A stretch of DNA of 64,000 nt from Arachis hypogaea (GCF_003086295.3 NC_092048.1:43794222-43858221), one strand, 5' to 3'; shown: positions 31,545-42,795, counted from the stretch's first letter. Translations and numbers: made by a program. The notes: a model not told the origin generated them from the letters alone.

Positions 31545-32529
31545 AATCCATCTATGGTCTCAAACAAACTTTCCGTTAATGGTATCACAAGTTCATCAAG
31601 TCATTACCTCAAGGTTTTAAGAGAAATATCATAGATGAGTGTGTATACTGCAAGTTCAGTGGGAGTAAATATATATTTTTTGGTCTTACATGTTGATGGA
31701 ATTCTACTTGCCAGTAACGATATAGGCTTGTTGCATGAAACTAAGAAATTTCTATCAAACAAATTCAATATGAAAGATCTTGGTGATGCCTCTTTTGTAT
31801 TAGGAATCGAGATACTAAGAGATCGCTCTCAAGGTATTCTTGGATTATCATAAAAGAACTATATCGATAAGATTTTAAGTAGATATGGCATGGAAAGTTG
31901 TAGACCAATGGACACACCCGTAGCTAAAGGAGACAAGTTCAGTCTCAAAACAATGCCCTAAAAATGATCTTAAGAGGAAAACAATGCATGATAAACCTTA
32001 TGCATTAGTACTAGGGAGCTTAATGTATGCTCAAGTCTACACACGTCCTGATATATCATTTATAGTGGTAGTGTTGGGTAGATACTTAAGCATCCGGGCA
32101 GGGATAATTGGATAGCTGTTAAACGCATAATGCGTTATTTAAAGAGAACAAAGGATAATATGCTTATTTATCGGAGATCAGAAAATTTGGAGATCATTAG
32201 GTACTCTAATTCCGATTTCATGGCATATGTTGCGAAACTTTGTCACTGAGCTTCGTATAGTGGATGACATTGAAAGGTCATTAAAGATATTTTGTGACAA
32301 TAAGTCAGCAGTACTATACTCCAACAACAATAAGAGCTTGACAAAATCGAAGTATATAGACATCAAGTTCTTAGTTGTCAAGGAGAAAATTCAAGAAAAA
32401 CAGATTTCCATAGAACATATAGGAACAGAATATATGCTAGCAGACCCATTAACCAAGGGATTGATCCCTAAAGTCTTTCATGAGCACACTGCTCGAATTG
32501 GCGTCAATATTTGTGATGCCTTGGTTTAG
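31545..32529 (+). pseudogene. copia reverse transcriptase and RNase H, partial
   Basis: RT begins only at the KSIYGLKQ motif (31547); everything between the integrase tail and this point, normally about 200 residues, is missing. A YVDD-type site reads HVDGILLAS. KKFLSNKFNMKDLGDASFVLGIEI follows. The RNase H part (32227-32529) has FCDNKSAVLYSNN, HIGTEYMLADPLTKGL. Stops and frameshifts separate the parts. Confidence 0.8.
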
Positions 32530-32947
32530 TGGGAGTTTATTTTATGCTATATGTCCTATGATAGATAATTGAATTATTTTTCTGCAGAATTAAGTTGATG
32601 GTTTATTTCATGTTATGTGAAATTTTCATTGCAATATTTGTAGTATTTGATCTCAATAAAGTTTTAAAGTTGGACCAGCTGGAAATAATCATGCATGAGA
32701 TCATTTGGCATGTAATTTCTATATTACTCATCCAAATTTGATCTATGTCGTTAAGTATATTAGGATGGTGATTGTCATGATTTAGTCACGACATTAATGT
32801 GATAAAAGCTGCGGTAGTTCCATATCTAATATATGAGACGGACCAGATTGTTAAAGTAATGAGAGAAATAGCATTCAGATACGCGCATAAAGTTTATAAG
32901 ATGTGATTATATCAAGAAAGAATATATGTATAGCCCAAGTGGGAGAT

Positions 32948-33498
32948 TGTTAGGAAATTATTTTAATTTCCTAATTTGTTTGTGGGCAATATATATATTA
33001 ATTATAATCACAAGTTATGCTATTTCAAATTAAATGACTTATATAATGGTGATCTCATTTATTGTTATAAATGCTAAATTGAATAAGTTATTATTACTTT
33101 TGATTTGGAATTAAATGAGAATAAAACCAAATATTATCTTTTGTTCCTTAGATAATTATCTTTTAGATTTTAGATATATTATCTTTTGGACTTTAGATAC
33201 TATTTTATTTGGGCTTTAGGGTTTAATGGGTGTCATGCTCAAATATAAATAGGCCTTCAGGATTTCGGTCCCTAATATACCAAAGCCGCCTTTGTTGCTC
33301 TTTCCCCATCAAAGATGTTGCAGTTCAGTCACCTAGGAATATAGAAGGCTTTGGTTGAGGAAGATCGAAAGAACCACAAGATCCAAATCCTTCCATCAAT
33401 TTCTGATTTCTACAAGTAAAAGTACGCTTTCGCATCATATTATATTTTTGATAATTCAATATGGATGATCTGGGTTAATAAAATAATTTATTCCAACT
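32948..33498 (+). repeat. 3' LTR of the copia element
   Basis: About 551 bp, preceded by the polypurine-like AAGTGGGAGAT at 32937-32947. The terminal base is T where the 5' LTR has A, or the end lies a base or two earlier. Confidence 0.88.
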
Positions 33499-33602
33499 TG
33501 CTAGCCTCTTTGGAAGTAAAGTAATACAGAAACAATGCACATAACCATATATAATTAATCAACTCAGGGGAGACAGCAACATTAACATTAACATTTTTCT
33601 TT

Positions 33603-33643
33603 TCACATGGAATTAGAAGTTGGGCAAGGAGGAATTGCCACAT
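33603..33643 (-). pseudogene. last codons of a fourth G-type lectin receptor kinase
   Basis: On the minus strand this short piece reads VAIPPCPTSNSM-stop, matching the C-terminus of gene 2 (VAIPPCPTTSISM). The similarity breaks off at about 33645 where a repeat region begins. It shows that another gene of the cluster once lay here on the minus strand and has been removed, leaving only its 3' end beside the copia insertion. Confidence 0.65.
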
Positions 33644-33739
33644 AAGTAATAATTTGTTTTATTGTTTATGATCCAATATTGCCTATGTCCGTTATATGCA
33701 CAGTTCATATGATTCATTCATTGATGTTAATAAATTAAT

Positions 33740-34135
33740 GAGTAATTACCCAAATCAATTTTGGAGAATTTTAGAATTGGGTATTTTAGTCCTAAGAAAA
33801 ATTAATACACAGATCAATCTTTAAGGTTTTATTCTGGCAGACAAATTAACTTTTAGTTTATTTTCTGGCAGAGTAATTACTCAAATCAGTCTCCAAAAAT
33901 TTTAAAAACGGACATTTTAGTCCCAAAAAAAAAACTAATGTACAAATCAATTCCTAACGTGTCTCTCTGTTAGACATAATAGTCCTCTGTCCAAAAATAA
34001 AATAAAATAAAATAATTATTATGAATTGCACAATAATATTGTACTATATTTTTTGTATTTTTTGGACAAAAATAATGATAAATTTATTCATTAAATTCTT
34101 ATATATATATATATATATATATATAGTCACTCAAC

Positions 34136-34190
<55 letters not shown>

Positions 34191-34474
34191 TTATTTGAGA
34201 TTATTTTACAAGAAATTCAAAATTAAAATCATTTGATATTTTTGTATTTAATATAATCAAAAGATGTCCTATGTAAAAAAAATATATATGTTTGTATTAA
34301 AAAATATATATTAAAAAAATATTTTAATTTGGATTTATATTAAATACATATTTTTTAATACAAACATATTTTTTAAAATAGTACATCTTTTGATTATATT
34401 AAATACAAAAATATTAAATAGTTTTAATCTTGAATTTTTTGTAAACTAATCTCTAATAATTTTATTTATTTATT

Positions 34475-34519
<45 letters not shown>

Positions 34520-34573
34520 CCATTATTTTTTGTATTTTCTAGATAAAAATAATAATAAATTTATTTATTAGAT

Positions 34574-34621
<48 letters not shown>

Positions 34622-34625
34622 ATTC

Positions 34626-34670
<45 letters not shown>

Positions 34671-34947
34671 CAATAAAATTATTAGAGATTATTTTATAAG
34701 AAATTCAAGGTTGAAACTATTTGATATTTTGGTATTTAATATGATAAAAAAATTTACTATTTTAAAAAATATGTTTGTATTAAAAAAGATATGTATTTAA
34801 TATAAATGCAAATTAAAATATTTTCTTTTAATATATATTTTTTAATACAAACATTTTTTTTTCACATAGGACATCTTTTGATTATATTAAATACAAAAAT
34901 ATCAAACGGTTTTAACCTTGAATTTCTTGTAAAATAATCTCTAATAA

Positions 34948-34998
<51 letters not shown>

Positions 34999-35350
34999 AG
35001 AATTTAATGAATAAATTTATCATTATTTTTGTCTAAAAAATATAGTACAATATTATTGTGCAATTAATAATAATAATTATTTTATTTTATTTTATTTTTG
35101 GTCGAAGGACTATTATGTCTACAGAGAAAAATGTTGGGGATTGATTTGTACATTAGTTTTTCTTGGGGACTAAAATGTCCGTTTTTAAAATCTTTGAGGA
35201 CTGATCTGGGTAATTATTCTGCCGAAAAATGAACTGAGGACTGATTTATCTACCGGAGTAAAACATTGAGAATTGATCTGTGTATTAATTTTTTTTAAAA
35301 ACTAAAATGTTCGATTTTAAAATCTTTGGGACTGATTTAGGTAATTACTC
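33740..35350. mobile_element. Mutator-like non-autonomous element with long inverted repeats
   Basis: The 1,611-bp element begins GAGTAATTACC and ends GGTAATTACTC and is flanked by a perfect 9-bp duplication TAAATTAAT (33731-33739 and 35351-35359), the hallmark of Mutator-like transposition. The outer ~350-400 bp on each side are inverted copies (for example GACATTTTAGTCCC against GGGGACTAAAATGTC). The middle has further nested inverted repeats and long (TA)n and (AAT)n runs. There is no transposase. The related sequence at 36052-36060 still shows the empty site TAAATTAATAAAGG. Confidence 0.85.
34090..34986. repeat. nested palindromes and microsatellites in the Mutator-like element
   Basis: (TA)n at 34101-34124 and ~34580-34618, (AAT/ATT)n at 34136-34190, ~34466-34519, ~34627-34671 and ~34950-34995. 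They separate four alternating copies of a block containing GATATTTTTGTATTTAATATAATCAAAAGATGT or its reverse complement (around 34230, 34395, 34725 and 34880). The pattern is that of a hairpin duplicated inside a hairpin. Confidence 0.7.
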
Positions 35351-35359
35351 TAAATTAAT

Positions 35360-35720
35360 AAAGGAAAGGAAATTACTTCGAAAGTGTTTTGTATAATTAG
35401 CAAAGCAAGACTTTGGGAAGTCTCCCTGCAAGTGGGGACACATATCACTAAATTCCAGCTTAGAGGAGATAACGACTTGAACAACCCGTGTGTTAGATAA
35501 TTGCCAAAAACCAAAACACAAAAAAGTTTGTAGAAAATTCAACCCAAAATTAACTTAGCTAACATTATAGAAAGAAAGAAATAGTATCTTTATTTTGCGC
35601 AAGTCCCATTCATGGAAGCTAATACAAAGAACTTGGTACATATTACAGAGACATATTTATAAAGTTATTTAAGAAGCCTAGCAGGATGGGGATGGGGAAT
35701 TGGAACATCTTTCATTCATA
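35360..35720 (-). pseudogene. duplicated 3' flank and end of gene 3
   Basis: 35580-35718 matches 37940-38105, the 3' untranslated part and last codons of gene 3 (shared words: GAAAGAAAGAAATAG, GCGCAAGTCCCAT, ATGGAAGCTAATACA, GGATGGGGATGGG, AATTGGAACATCTTTC). 35353-35580 matches 36052-36490. Only the terminal dozen codons of the kinase gene are present, so it is a fragment, not a gene. Confidence 0.75.
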
Positions 35721-36051
35721 TTAATAAATAGTTTAATTATTCTATTAGTTTTCATAATTTCATCAACTTTATAATTAAATTTTTATATTTTTTAATATTT
35801 ATATTATTTTTAATTTTATAATTAAATTTTTGTTAATATAAAAAATATTAGAATTAATAAAATATTTTTTACAAATTAAAAATACTCACCATTAAAAATC
35901 AAATTAAATATTTAACCACATGTTTTTTGAACGAAAAAAACTTAATTATAAAGTTAAAAATAGTGTATAGACCCAATTAAAAAAAATTATAAAATTATAA
36001 TTACAAATTTAATAAAATTATAAACCTAAAAAAAAAGTAATTAATCCTAAG
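35721..36051. other. AT-rich stretch with weak inverted ends
   Basis: No gene. The left side (TTTAATTATTCTATTAG...ACTTTATAATTAAATTT) is loosely complementary to the right side (TTAATTATAAAGTTAAAA...AAAGTAATTAATCC), so it may be an old MITE. The ends are not definable by eye. Confidence 0.3.
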
Positions 36052-36490
36052 TAAATTAATAAAGGAAAGGTAATTACTTCGACAGTGTTTTGTACAGTTC
36101 GACAGCAAGACTTTTGGAAGTCTTCCTGAAGTAGGGACAAATGAACTTGCAACTAAAACGAGTTATTACTTACGGTGGGTACTCCCATGAAGATATTATA
36201 ATTGTCTTCATGTGATGATTTTTCTTTTTGACCTTTAGATGATGGATTGTAGAGTTAGATTTTGATATGTTATAAAAGTGTTGTTTTTATTTGAAGTGTG
36301 GCCAAATTAATAAATCACACTTTTATACAAAGCATCTTCATAAAAAGATGTTTTTTACATCTTCATTTGAGTAGCTCCCATTACTTATTATAGGGGAGAC
36401 AACGACTTGAACAACTCCGTGATAGATAGTTCCCAAAGACCAAAAAACAACAAAATTTGTAGAAAATTCATCCCAAAATTAACTTAACTA
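36052..36490. repeat. second copy of the gene-3 3' flank, carrying a MITE
   Basis: Parallel to 35351-35580: TAAATTAATAAAGGAAAGG, TTACTTCGA.AGTGTTTTGTA, GCAAGACTTT..GGAAGTCT, then CAACGACTTGAACAAC and GTAGAAAATTCA. It is interrupted by the MITE at 36173-36379. It lacks the Mutator-like insertion at its left edge. Confidence 0.75.
36173..36379. mobile_element. 207-bp MITE
   Basis: It is flanked by ATTACTTA on both sides (36165-36172 and 36380-36387; nine bases with one mismatch). Terminal inverted repeats: GGTGGGTACTCCCATGAAGAT at the left, and GGGAGCTACTCAAATGAAGAT as the reverse complement of the right. There is no coding capacity. An 8-bp duplication fits hAT, a 9-bp one Mutator. The size is close to that of the peanut AhMITE1 family (~205 bp); identity with it is not tested. 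Confidence 0.75.
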
Positions 36491-37924
36491 ACATTATGAA
36501 TAGATTCATTTTTTAAAATATCATTCTTTAGATAATTTTTAAATTTAATTATTTAATTATAATAATTTTTTAATCACTAATTTTTTAATTTTTAAAAAAA
36601 TTAATTTTTATATCCATTAATTCTCTTATTTTTTTATTTTTTACACTATTAAGCTCTTGTTAGTTATTTTATCTTAAAACATAAAAAATACATTTAAAAA
36701 AAATACTCCAAACCAATTAAACACATACCTCTATTTTCTTATATGCATTTGGCTGTAAAAAAATTCTCTTTTTATTTATTTATTTTTTATTTAGTATTGT
36801 TAGGTACACATCTAAATATAATAAATAATTAATAAAGTATTTTTAAAATACATCCAAAAATACATGGAATATAATTTTTTTTAGTAAAATTAAGTAAACA
36901 CGTCACATCTAAAATAACAAATAACAAACTAAATACTTTGTAAACACATTCAAAATGATCAAAAATCATAAAAAAATAGATACAATCAAGTATAAAGATA
37001 TTAATTACTATGTTTATTTAGCTATGATAGCTTCAAAATCATTCTTACAAGAATGAATCTTTATCTCTCAAATACAAATAGAAACATAGATTTAAAAAGA
37101 TAAAATATTTTATCACAAGAGGCTGAAAATTATTATTTATAGTTTTTTGGTGGTGCTTCTTGAAAAAAGTGATTTGATTTATGATATAATTTTTAATTAT
37201 ATTCAAGACACATTCAAAATAACAAATAATAAATAAAATGTTTTTAAAACACATCCGAAAATATATATAATATAAAATTTTTGGATAAAATTAAGTAAAC
37301 ACATCTAAAATAACAAATAATAAATCAAATATTTCGTAAACACATAAAATAATCAAAAATCATAAAAAGATGAATGTGAAGATAGCAATTATTATGTTTA
37401 TTTAGCTATAAATTATAATAGTTTCAAGCCATTCTTACAAACATGAAGCTTTTTTTCCTTAAATACAAATAAAAACATATATTAGAAAGATAGAATTTTG
37501 TACTAGAGGAGATGGGAAAGACAAAGAGCGCATTATACATCTAAATTTCGGTAGAGGATTGAAGCGCCACGAAGATGAGAGGAACATGGGACGGAAAAGA
37601 GCACGGTGCGACAGAGGAGCACAGCTCGAAGAACGAGGGAAGAGTGCAGGGTAGTGAGAAGCGCAGGGCATGGAAGGAGCGCCACATAGGGAGAAACGCG
37701 GCAACAGAAGGTACTGCAGATTTTAGATTTTACGAGCCGGTAAAAAATTTAATAGGATAAAATATGTATTTTGAGATATTTAAATGGTATTTTAGAATGT
37801 GTTAGAGTTTAAAAAATTTAAAATTAAATTGTTGAATTTTAAGTTTATTCAAATTATTTTTTAAATATATTTATTTTAAGTTTTTAAATTAGTGTAATAA
37901 AAGACGGTTTAAAAAATAAATTTA
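36491..37924. other. AT-rich spacer with a ~390-bp tandem duplication
   Basis: No gene. About 36870-37120 and 37260-37505 are diverged direct copies: shared words include AAATTAAGTAAACAC, TCTAAAATAACAAATAA, ATCAAAAATCATAAAAA, ATGTTTATTTAGCTAT and CATTCTTACAA. A GC-richer patch (37540-37720) follows; its 60-80-codon frames look random. The whole block is absent between the corresponding points of the duplicate at 35578, so it is either an insertion beside gene 3 or a deletion in the duplicate. Confidence 0.5.
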
Positions 37925-38064
37925 AAGAATACTTAGTCATGTATGGAAAGAAAGAAATAGCACCTTTATTTGGCGCAAGTCTGGCGCAAGTCCCATGCAT
38001 GGAAGCTAATACAGAGAACTTAGTATGTATTACACAGATAGATATTATAAACTTATTAAGAAGC

Positions 38065-40597
38065 CTAACAGGATGGGGATGGGGGAATTGGAACATCTTT
38101 CCATCCTTCCAACATCAAAATGACATTCTTCATTGAAGGACGCAGAGATGGGTCATCTTGAACACACAGCAGCCCCACCTTCACCATTCTTTCCAGTGTT
38201 TTCCAATCCATGTCTTGCTTTTCATCCTCATTGTATACAACAACTTTATGTAACTGCTCAGTTGCAAAGCAATGATATGCCCAACTAGAAAGAAGCACCT
38301 CCTCCGGTGATGGAACATTTACTTCTATACTCCTTCTGCGGCATACAATCTCCAACAGTACTATCCCATAACTGAAAACATCAGCTTTAACCGATGCCAA
38401 TGCCTCCTTTTGCCATTCAGGTGCTAAGTACCCGGTTTTAACCTCGTTCTTGTCCGGTCTAATACTCAAAAGTTCCGGCTTTGATAGCCTTGCCAATCCG
38501 AAATCCGATATCTTAGCCGTCAATAGTTCATCCATTAGTATATTGTGAGGCTTCAGATTACAATGGACAATACGAACTTCACACTCTTCATGTAGATACT
38601 GGACTCCTCTGGCCACATCCAATGCAATTTTGAGTCTCTCTTTCCATGGCAGATGCTTCTTAGTCTTGAAGAGAAGATTGGCAAGAGATCCATTGCTGAC
38701 GTATTCATAGACAAGAAGCTTCCTTGACCCCTCAATACAGAAGCCAATGAGCTTAACCAGATTCCTATGATGAGTTCTAGAAATGGCAGTGATTTCGGCT
38801 CGGAATTCCCTCTCCCCTTCATCGACAATCTTCTCTATTCTCTTGACGGCAATCCTTTTGCTATTCTCTCCTATTGTGCCTCTATAAACTGCTCCGAAGG
38901 ATCCTCTGCCTACCTCCTCTGTGAAGCCACTAGTTGCTTTGACAAGTTCATCAAAGGAAAACGAGCGTAGCGAACATTCCTCGGTGAATCCAAGATTTGA
39001 ACTTGCAGACAGCTTCGTAAATCTATGAACTTGGCTCCTATAAATGAAGAAAATAGACACAACAAAGACCACACAGAGAAATGAAAGGGAACCCAAAGTA
39101 GAGGCTAGAATCAGTATCAGACCTCTCCGGTTATTAACAATGGCATTAGGATTCTTGGGAGATGAGGTGGTAGTGTTTTTCCTGATGACATATTCCGAAG
39201 GAACCTTGAAGAGTGCCATGCCTGTATCTGATGCATTTGGAGCCTTTCTGCCATAACTGAGTGGAAGACTATATTTGTTGCATCGGCCATTTGTGTATAA
39301 TGCTGCTGCACAATCACAATCCTCCTTGCAAGACTTGTTACAAGCTTCCATGCTCATTAGTTTAGCCCAATATGGGTAGTCATAATTCCACTGCATCTCC
39401 TCCAAGGAAACAATGTTATAGTTTCGGCCACCACTTGTTTCGCAATCATCCTTGCTGTAGTTCAGTTTGCACTCCAGAAACATGGCATTACCACCACTGG
39501 TTTTGTTGTTGTAGGGGACGAAACCAGGATAACAGTGGCATCTAGCATTGCCGCTTGTGTTGGAGCAGTAACTGTTGGAGCCGCAAAACCCCTTGATTTG
39601 GCATTCATCAGTCAAGGCTTGCCACACCGTATTCGTATGAACAAGAAGTGATGATGATGAGTTTGCGTCAAATAGGTGCTCATACAATCTCAGGTTTCCA
39701 TCAACATCAAGAGTTGCGCGGTAGATTGAACTAGTGTTCTGTTGCTTGATTTGCTGGTTAGTGTTATTAGCCAAGCATTGAAAGACACTGAAGCAGAGAT
39801 AGCCTTTAGCGTCAAGACTCAACTGTGCCACCCTAAACCAAAATTATAAGCGGATAACATTTCTTCAGTGAAAAACTATGAACCAAGCAACCATTCATTA
39901 GAAGAAATAAACATAACACCATGTCTTACTCTGTCCCATGATAAATGTTCTGATCCCTGAAAGCCCAGTAAGCATCAGAAGCGGTGCCAGAGCTATTGAT
40001 GGGATAAGCAACAAGGTTGTTATCATCCTGAAAGGCAAGATAGTGGTGTCCAGTGGAACGGTCTGAAGTGGACCTGCTAGAGACTAGCTGGTTCAGAATA
40101 GTTAAATTCTGGCCTCCTAATATGGTGTCAGTTGGGTGATGAAAGCTTTGCCACACAACAAAGGAAGAACTTTCTTGGCTATAGATCACAAAGTTACCGG
40201 AATCGAGCATGGATGCAGAACCTGCTGGCTCTGAAGGCACATAGAGTTGTCCTCGGTCATCACTACCTTGCTTCAGAAGTAGGCCCTCTACGGTTAATTG
40301 CAAGGTGGAGTTAGATGAGAGTGGAGGGTCGTCACGGTTAGTGGTCCACACAACAGTGTTGGTGGTTCCACCCATCAGCCATATTCCAATGGCATAGCCG
40401 TGGCCATCACCGTGACGGTAAAAGCCGAATGCAAAGTGACCAGAACTTGATAACCAAGATGGGTGTGTCGTGTTACTATCAAGAGGAGAGAGAATATCAT
40501 CCAACCCAATATACATGTTCTCAACTGCAACTTCATCTGCCAGAGCCACACACAAGGATAGCCATAAGAGCAGAACATGAAAGCGGTTTGAAGCCAT
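38065..40597 (-). CDS. gene 3: G-type lectin receptor-like kinase, two exons, probable pseudokinase
   Basis: Exon 1 is 40597-39930 and exon 2 is 39832-38065; the intron (39929-39833, 97 bp) has GTAAGA and TTTAG borders, and splicing joins ...YHGTE to VAQLS in frame, giving 811 aa. The ATG at 40597 starts the signal peptide (MASNRFHVLLLWLSLCVALA). B-lectin domain (GHFAFGFYRHGDGHGYAIGIW, VVWTTNRDDPP), S-locus-like part, EGF-like (CQIKGFCGSNSYC), PAN-like (CNKSCKEDCDCAAALY), membrane helix (LILILASTLGSLSFLCVVFVV), kinase. The ATP-binding Lys553 (IAVKR) and DFG Asp666 are kept, but the catalytic Asp is Asn648 (HCNLKP) and GTRGY reads VKTGY. The kinase region is closest to gene 1 (shared WKERLKIALDVARGV, LVKLIGFCI). 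It is likely a pseudokinase or a very weak kinase. Confidence 0.92.
39833..39929 (-). other. intron of gene 3
   Basis: 97 bp, GT...AG. The donor is GTAAGA after GGGACAGA; the acceptor is TTTAG before GGTGGCACAG. It breaks the codon for Glu between its second and third base. Genes 1 and 2 have no intron at this position. Confidence 0.85.
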
Positions 40598-42166
40598 GGG
40601 AATGGGATAGAACAAGAAGTTTCTTTTAATCACCAAGGCCACTCATTAGTATTTTAGAAACAAGTATTGCGACTAAACTGACTATTGAGTGGTAAATATA
40701 AAGTCAATGGTTTTTCTCATCATATACCGTGTGCTGCAAGGTGTTCCATCCATTAACTACTTCCATTTTCTATCGCTAAAAGTTCTTCATGTTTACGTAC
40801 GCATTCTTTTCAGCTTTTAATTTAGAGAGAAATTTCTTAGATACTGACTAAGAACTTTTGTTCATATCAAAATCAGTAGAAGACAAGAAGCTAAATACCT
40901 ATATCCCACGAAATATAGGTAATCACGGTTTTTAGGAAAAGAAAGAGTCAAAGAAACAAATTTTGACTTTTTAATTTTGGTGTTGTGTTTTTTGGTGGTG
41001 TTTTTTAATTTGTGTTTTTAATACGCAAATTTTTGAACCATCCGATTTATACACTATAAAATCTAAGAATTTATTTTTTAATACTGGGCCAGAAGTGGTG
41101 TATACTACCAAAATTGGCCAACAATAGTGTTTAACGGCATCGTGATAGTGGTTACTGGCGAAACAAAAAAGTCATCGCCGTTCAATGAAAAACGTTGATG
41201 CCCCCCTCTTCCTCACGCGTTAACCTGAAACCAACAAGGCAACGACACCCTTCCTTCATTCATTCAAAACTTCTTCGGTCCCCACTTCCTATTACTTTAA
41301 AGAGTAAGTTTCCTCCTTACTCCCAAGTTGTTAAAAGAAAACGGTAGCACGTACACAAGTAATTTTTTTTTTGAATGTTTTATATTATTATTAGGTAGTT
41401 ATTTAGTCTAATTTGTTAGTGTTTTAGGCTGAAAGTAAAACCATAAGTAGTTAGTTAGTGTTTTAAGTTGAAAGTAGAACAAAATAAACGGCAAATAATT
41501 AAAAAAAAAAGAATTATTTAGTATTTTTAGGCTTGTTTCAAATAATTTTTTTCAAAAGACACAATTATTTAATAATTTTAGTTTTATTTTAAATATTTTT
41601 TTAAAACAGAATTATTTAGTAATTTTAGTTTTATTTTAAATAATTAAAATTTTAGGCTAATTTCAAACAATTTTCTTCAAAAACAATTATTTAGTAATTT
41701 TAGTTTTATTTTAAGTAATTTTTTTCCAAAAAAAATTTATTTAGTTATTTTAGTTTTATTTTTAATTTTTTTCTGAAACAGTATTATGTAATAATTTTAG
41801 TTTTGTTCTAAATAATTCAAATTTTAGTTTTATTTTACTTAAAATTATTAGCCTTGATTACTATTTAACGACTATGGTTAATATGTATTATTAGGGTTTT
41901 TATATTTTAATTATTTATTGAAATAGCAGAATTAATATTATTAATTTTTAGCATATGTTTACTAATTTTAGGTTTGTTTGTAATATTTAATAAATTATTT
42001 TTTAGTTTAAATGCTTAATTAATTAAAAAAGGAACAATATTAGTAATTATCTGTATATATTATTACTAAGTTTAGTTTATTTTTATCTTAAGTATTTGTT
42101 AAAAAAATATTGTCATTAATTTTTAGTATATGTTTTTTTTTATGTAGAATAAAAGGAAGACGAAAA
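40598..42166. other. gene 3 upstream region and AT-rich repeat tract
   Basis: No coding gene. The gene 3 promoter should lie within the first few hundred bases (minus strand). 41500-41830 holds about five degenerate tandem copies of AATTATTTAGTAATTTTAGTTTTATTTTAAATAATT with a 60-70-bp period. 41880-42160 is plain AT-rich DNA. Confidence 0.45.
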
Positions 42167-42795
42167 TGGGAAAACATGATATCACACGTGCTGAGGATCA
42201 TATTGTAGAATATTTTTGACATTCTGCATATGTAAGTAATTTTTGTGTTTATAGTAGTGGTTAGTAATTAATAATTGACTTAGTATTTAGTAATTATTGA
42301 AATTTGTAGTAATTTATTAGTGATTGATTATAATTCTTACTAAACTGAGTATTAATTTATTTTATTAGCAATAGTAGTCATGGACTAATTATAGTGATTC
42401 ACTGATAATTATTATTTTTTATTTTCAGGGTTCAAGAAATTTGCACGAGACACTTACACCAGATAGACTCATATGATATTAGGGTGGAAGAACAGTTGAG
42501 AGAGAGCAAGTTCTATCATATATCTAAGACTGGGAGGATCATGTATCATAGTCCGACCATAGACGCACTGGTTGAAAGGTGGCGTCATGAGACGCACACA
42601 TTTCATCTTCCACACGACGAGTGCACAATTATTTTGGAGGACGTCGCCATGATTTTGGGACTCCGAACTAACAGTTTGTTAGTGACTGGTTCAACCGATC
42701 ACAGCACAAGTGCGTTAGAGAACGAGTGCTTGACCCAATTTGGTACTGCTCCCAGGCCGAACAACCACAGAGGAAGCGGAATCAAGCTGTCATAG
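42167..42795 (+). pseudogene. plant mobile domain (MAIN-like) gene fragment
   Basis: The frame from ~42424 to 42795 reads EQLRESKFYHISKTGRI, then IDALVERWRHETHTFHLPHDECTIILEDVAMILGL and LTQFGTAP...GSGIKLS, the opening of the plant mobile domain (PF10536-type) shared by MAIN proteins and some Mutator/Ty3 transposon cargo. A possible first exon at 42167-42229 (ATGGGAAAACATG...) ends at GTAAGT and the second starts after TTTTCAG (42429), but exon 1 has a stop. The domain is cut after about 110 residues at 42795 by the gypsy fragment. It could be a truncated host gene or a piece of a mobile element. Confidence 0.7.

Larger units (their letters stand above)
27502..33498 (+). mobile_element. degenerate Ty1-copia LTR retrotransposon
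   Basis: LTRs at 27502-28053 and 32948-33498 start TGTTAGGAAATT and end TTCCAAC(A/T). A tRNA-iMet-like primer site follows the first LTR (ATATCAGAGCT around 28059), and AAGTGGGAGAT precedes the second. Gag, CCHC knuckle, integrase, partial RT and RNase H are recognisable in copia order but carry many stops. Most of the N-terminal half of RT is missing between ~31490 and 31545. I could not find a matching target duplication (ACTAA on the left versus TTGCT or ACTTG on the right), so one end may have been rearranged. Confidence 0.9.

Noticed and set aside
27497..33502. target-site duplication of the copia element
   Set aside because: ACTAA on the left and TTGCT (or ACTTG with an earlier end) on the right do not match.
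37459..37760. frames of 61-81 codons in the GC-richer patch
   Set aside because: Overlapping on both strands, no domain, not conserved in the duplicated flank.
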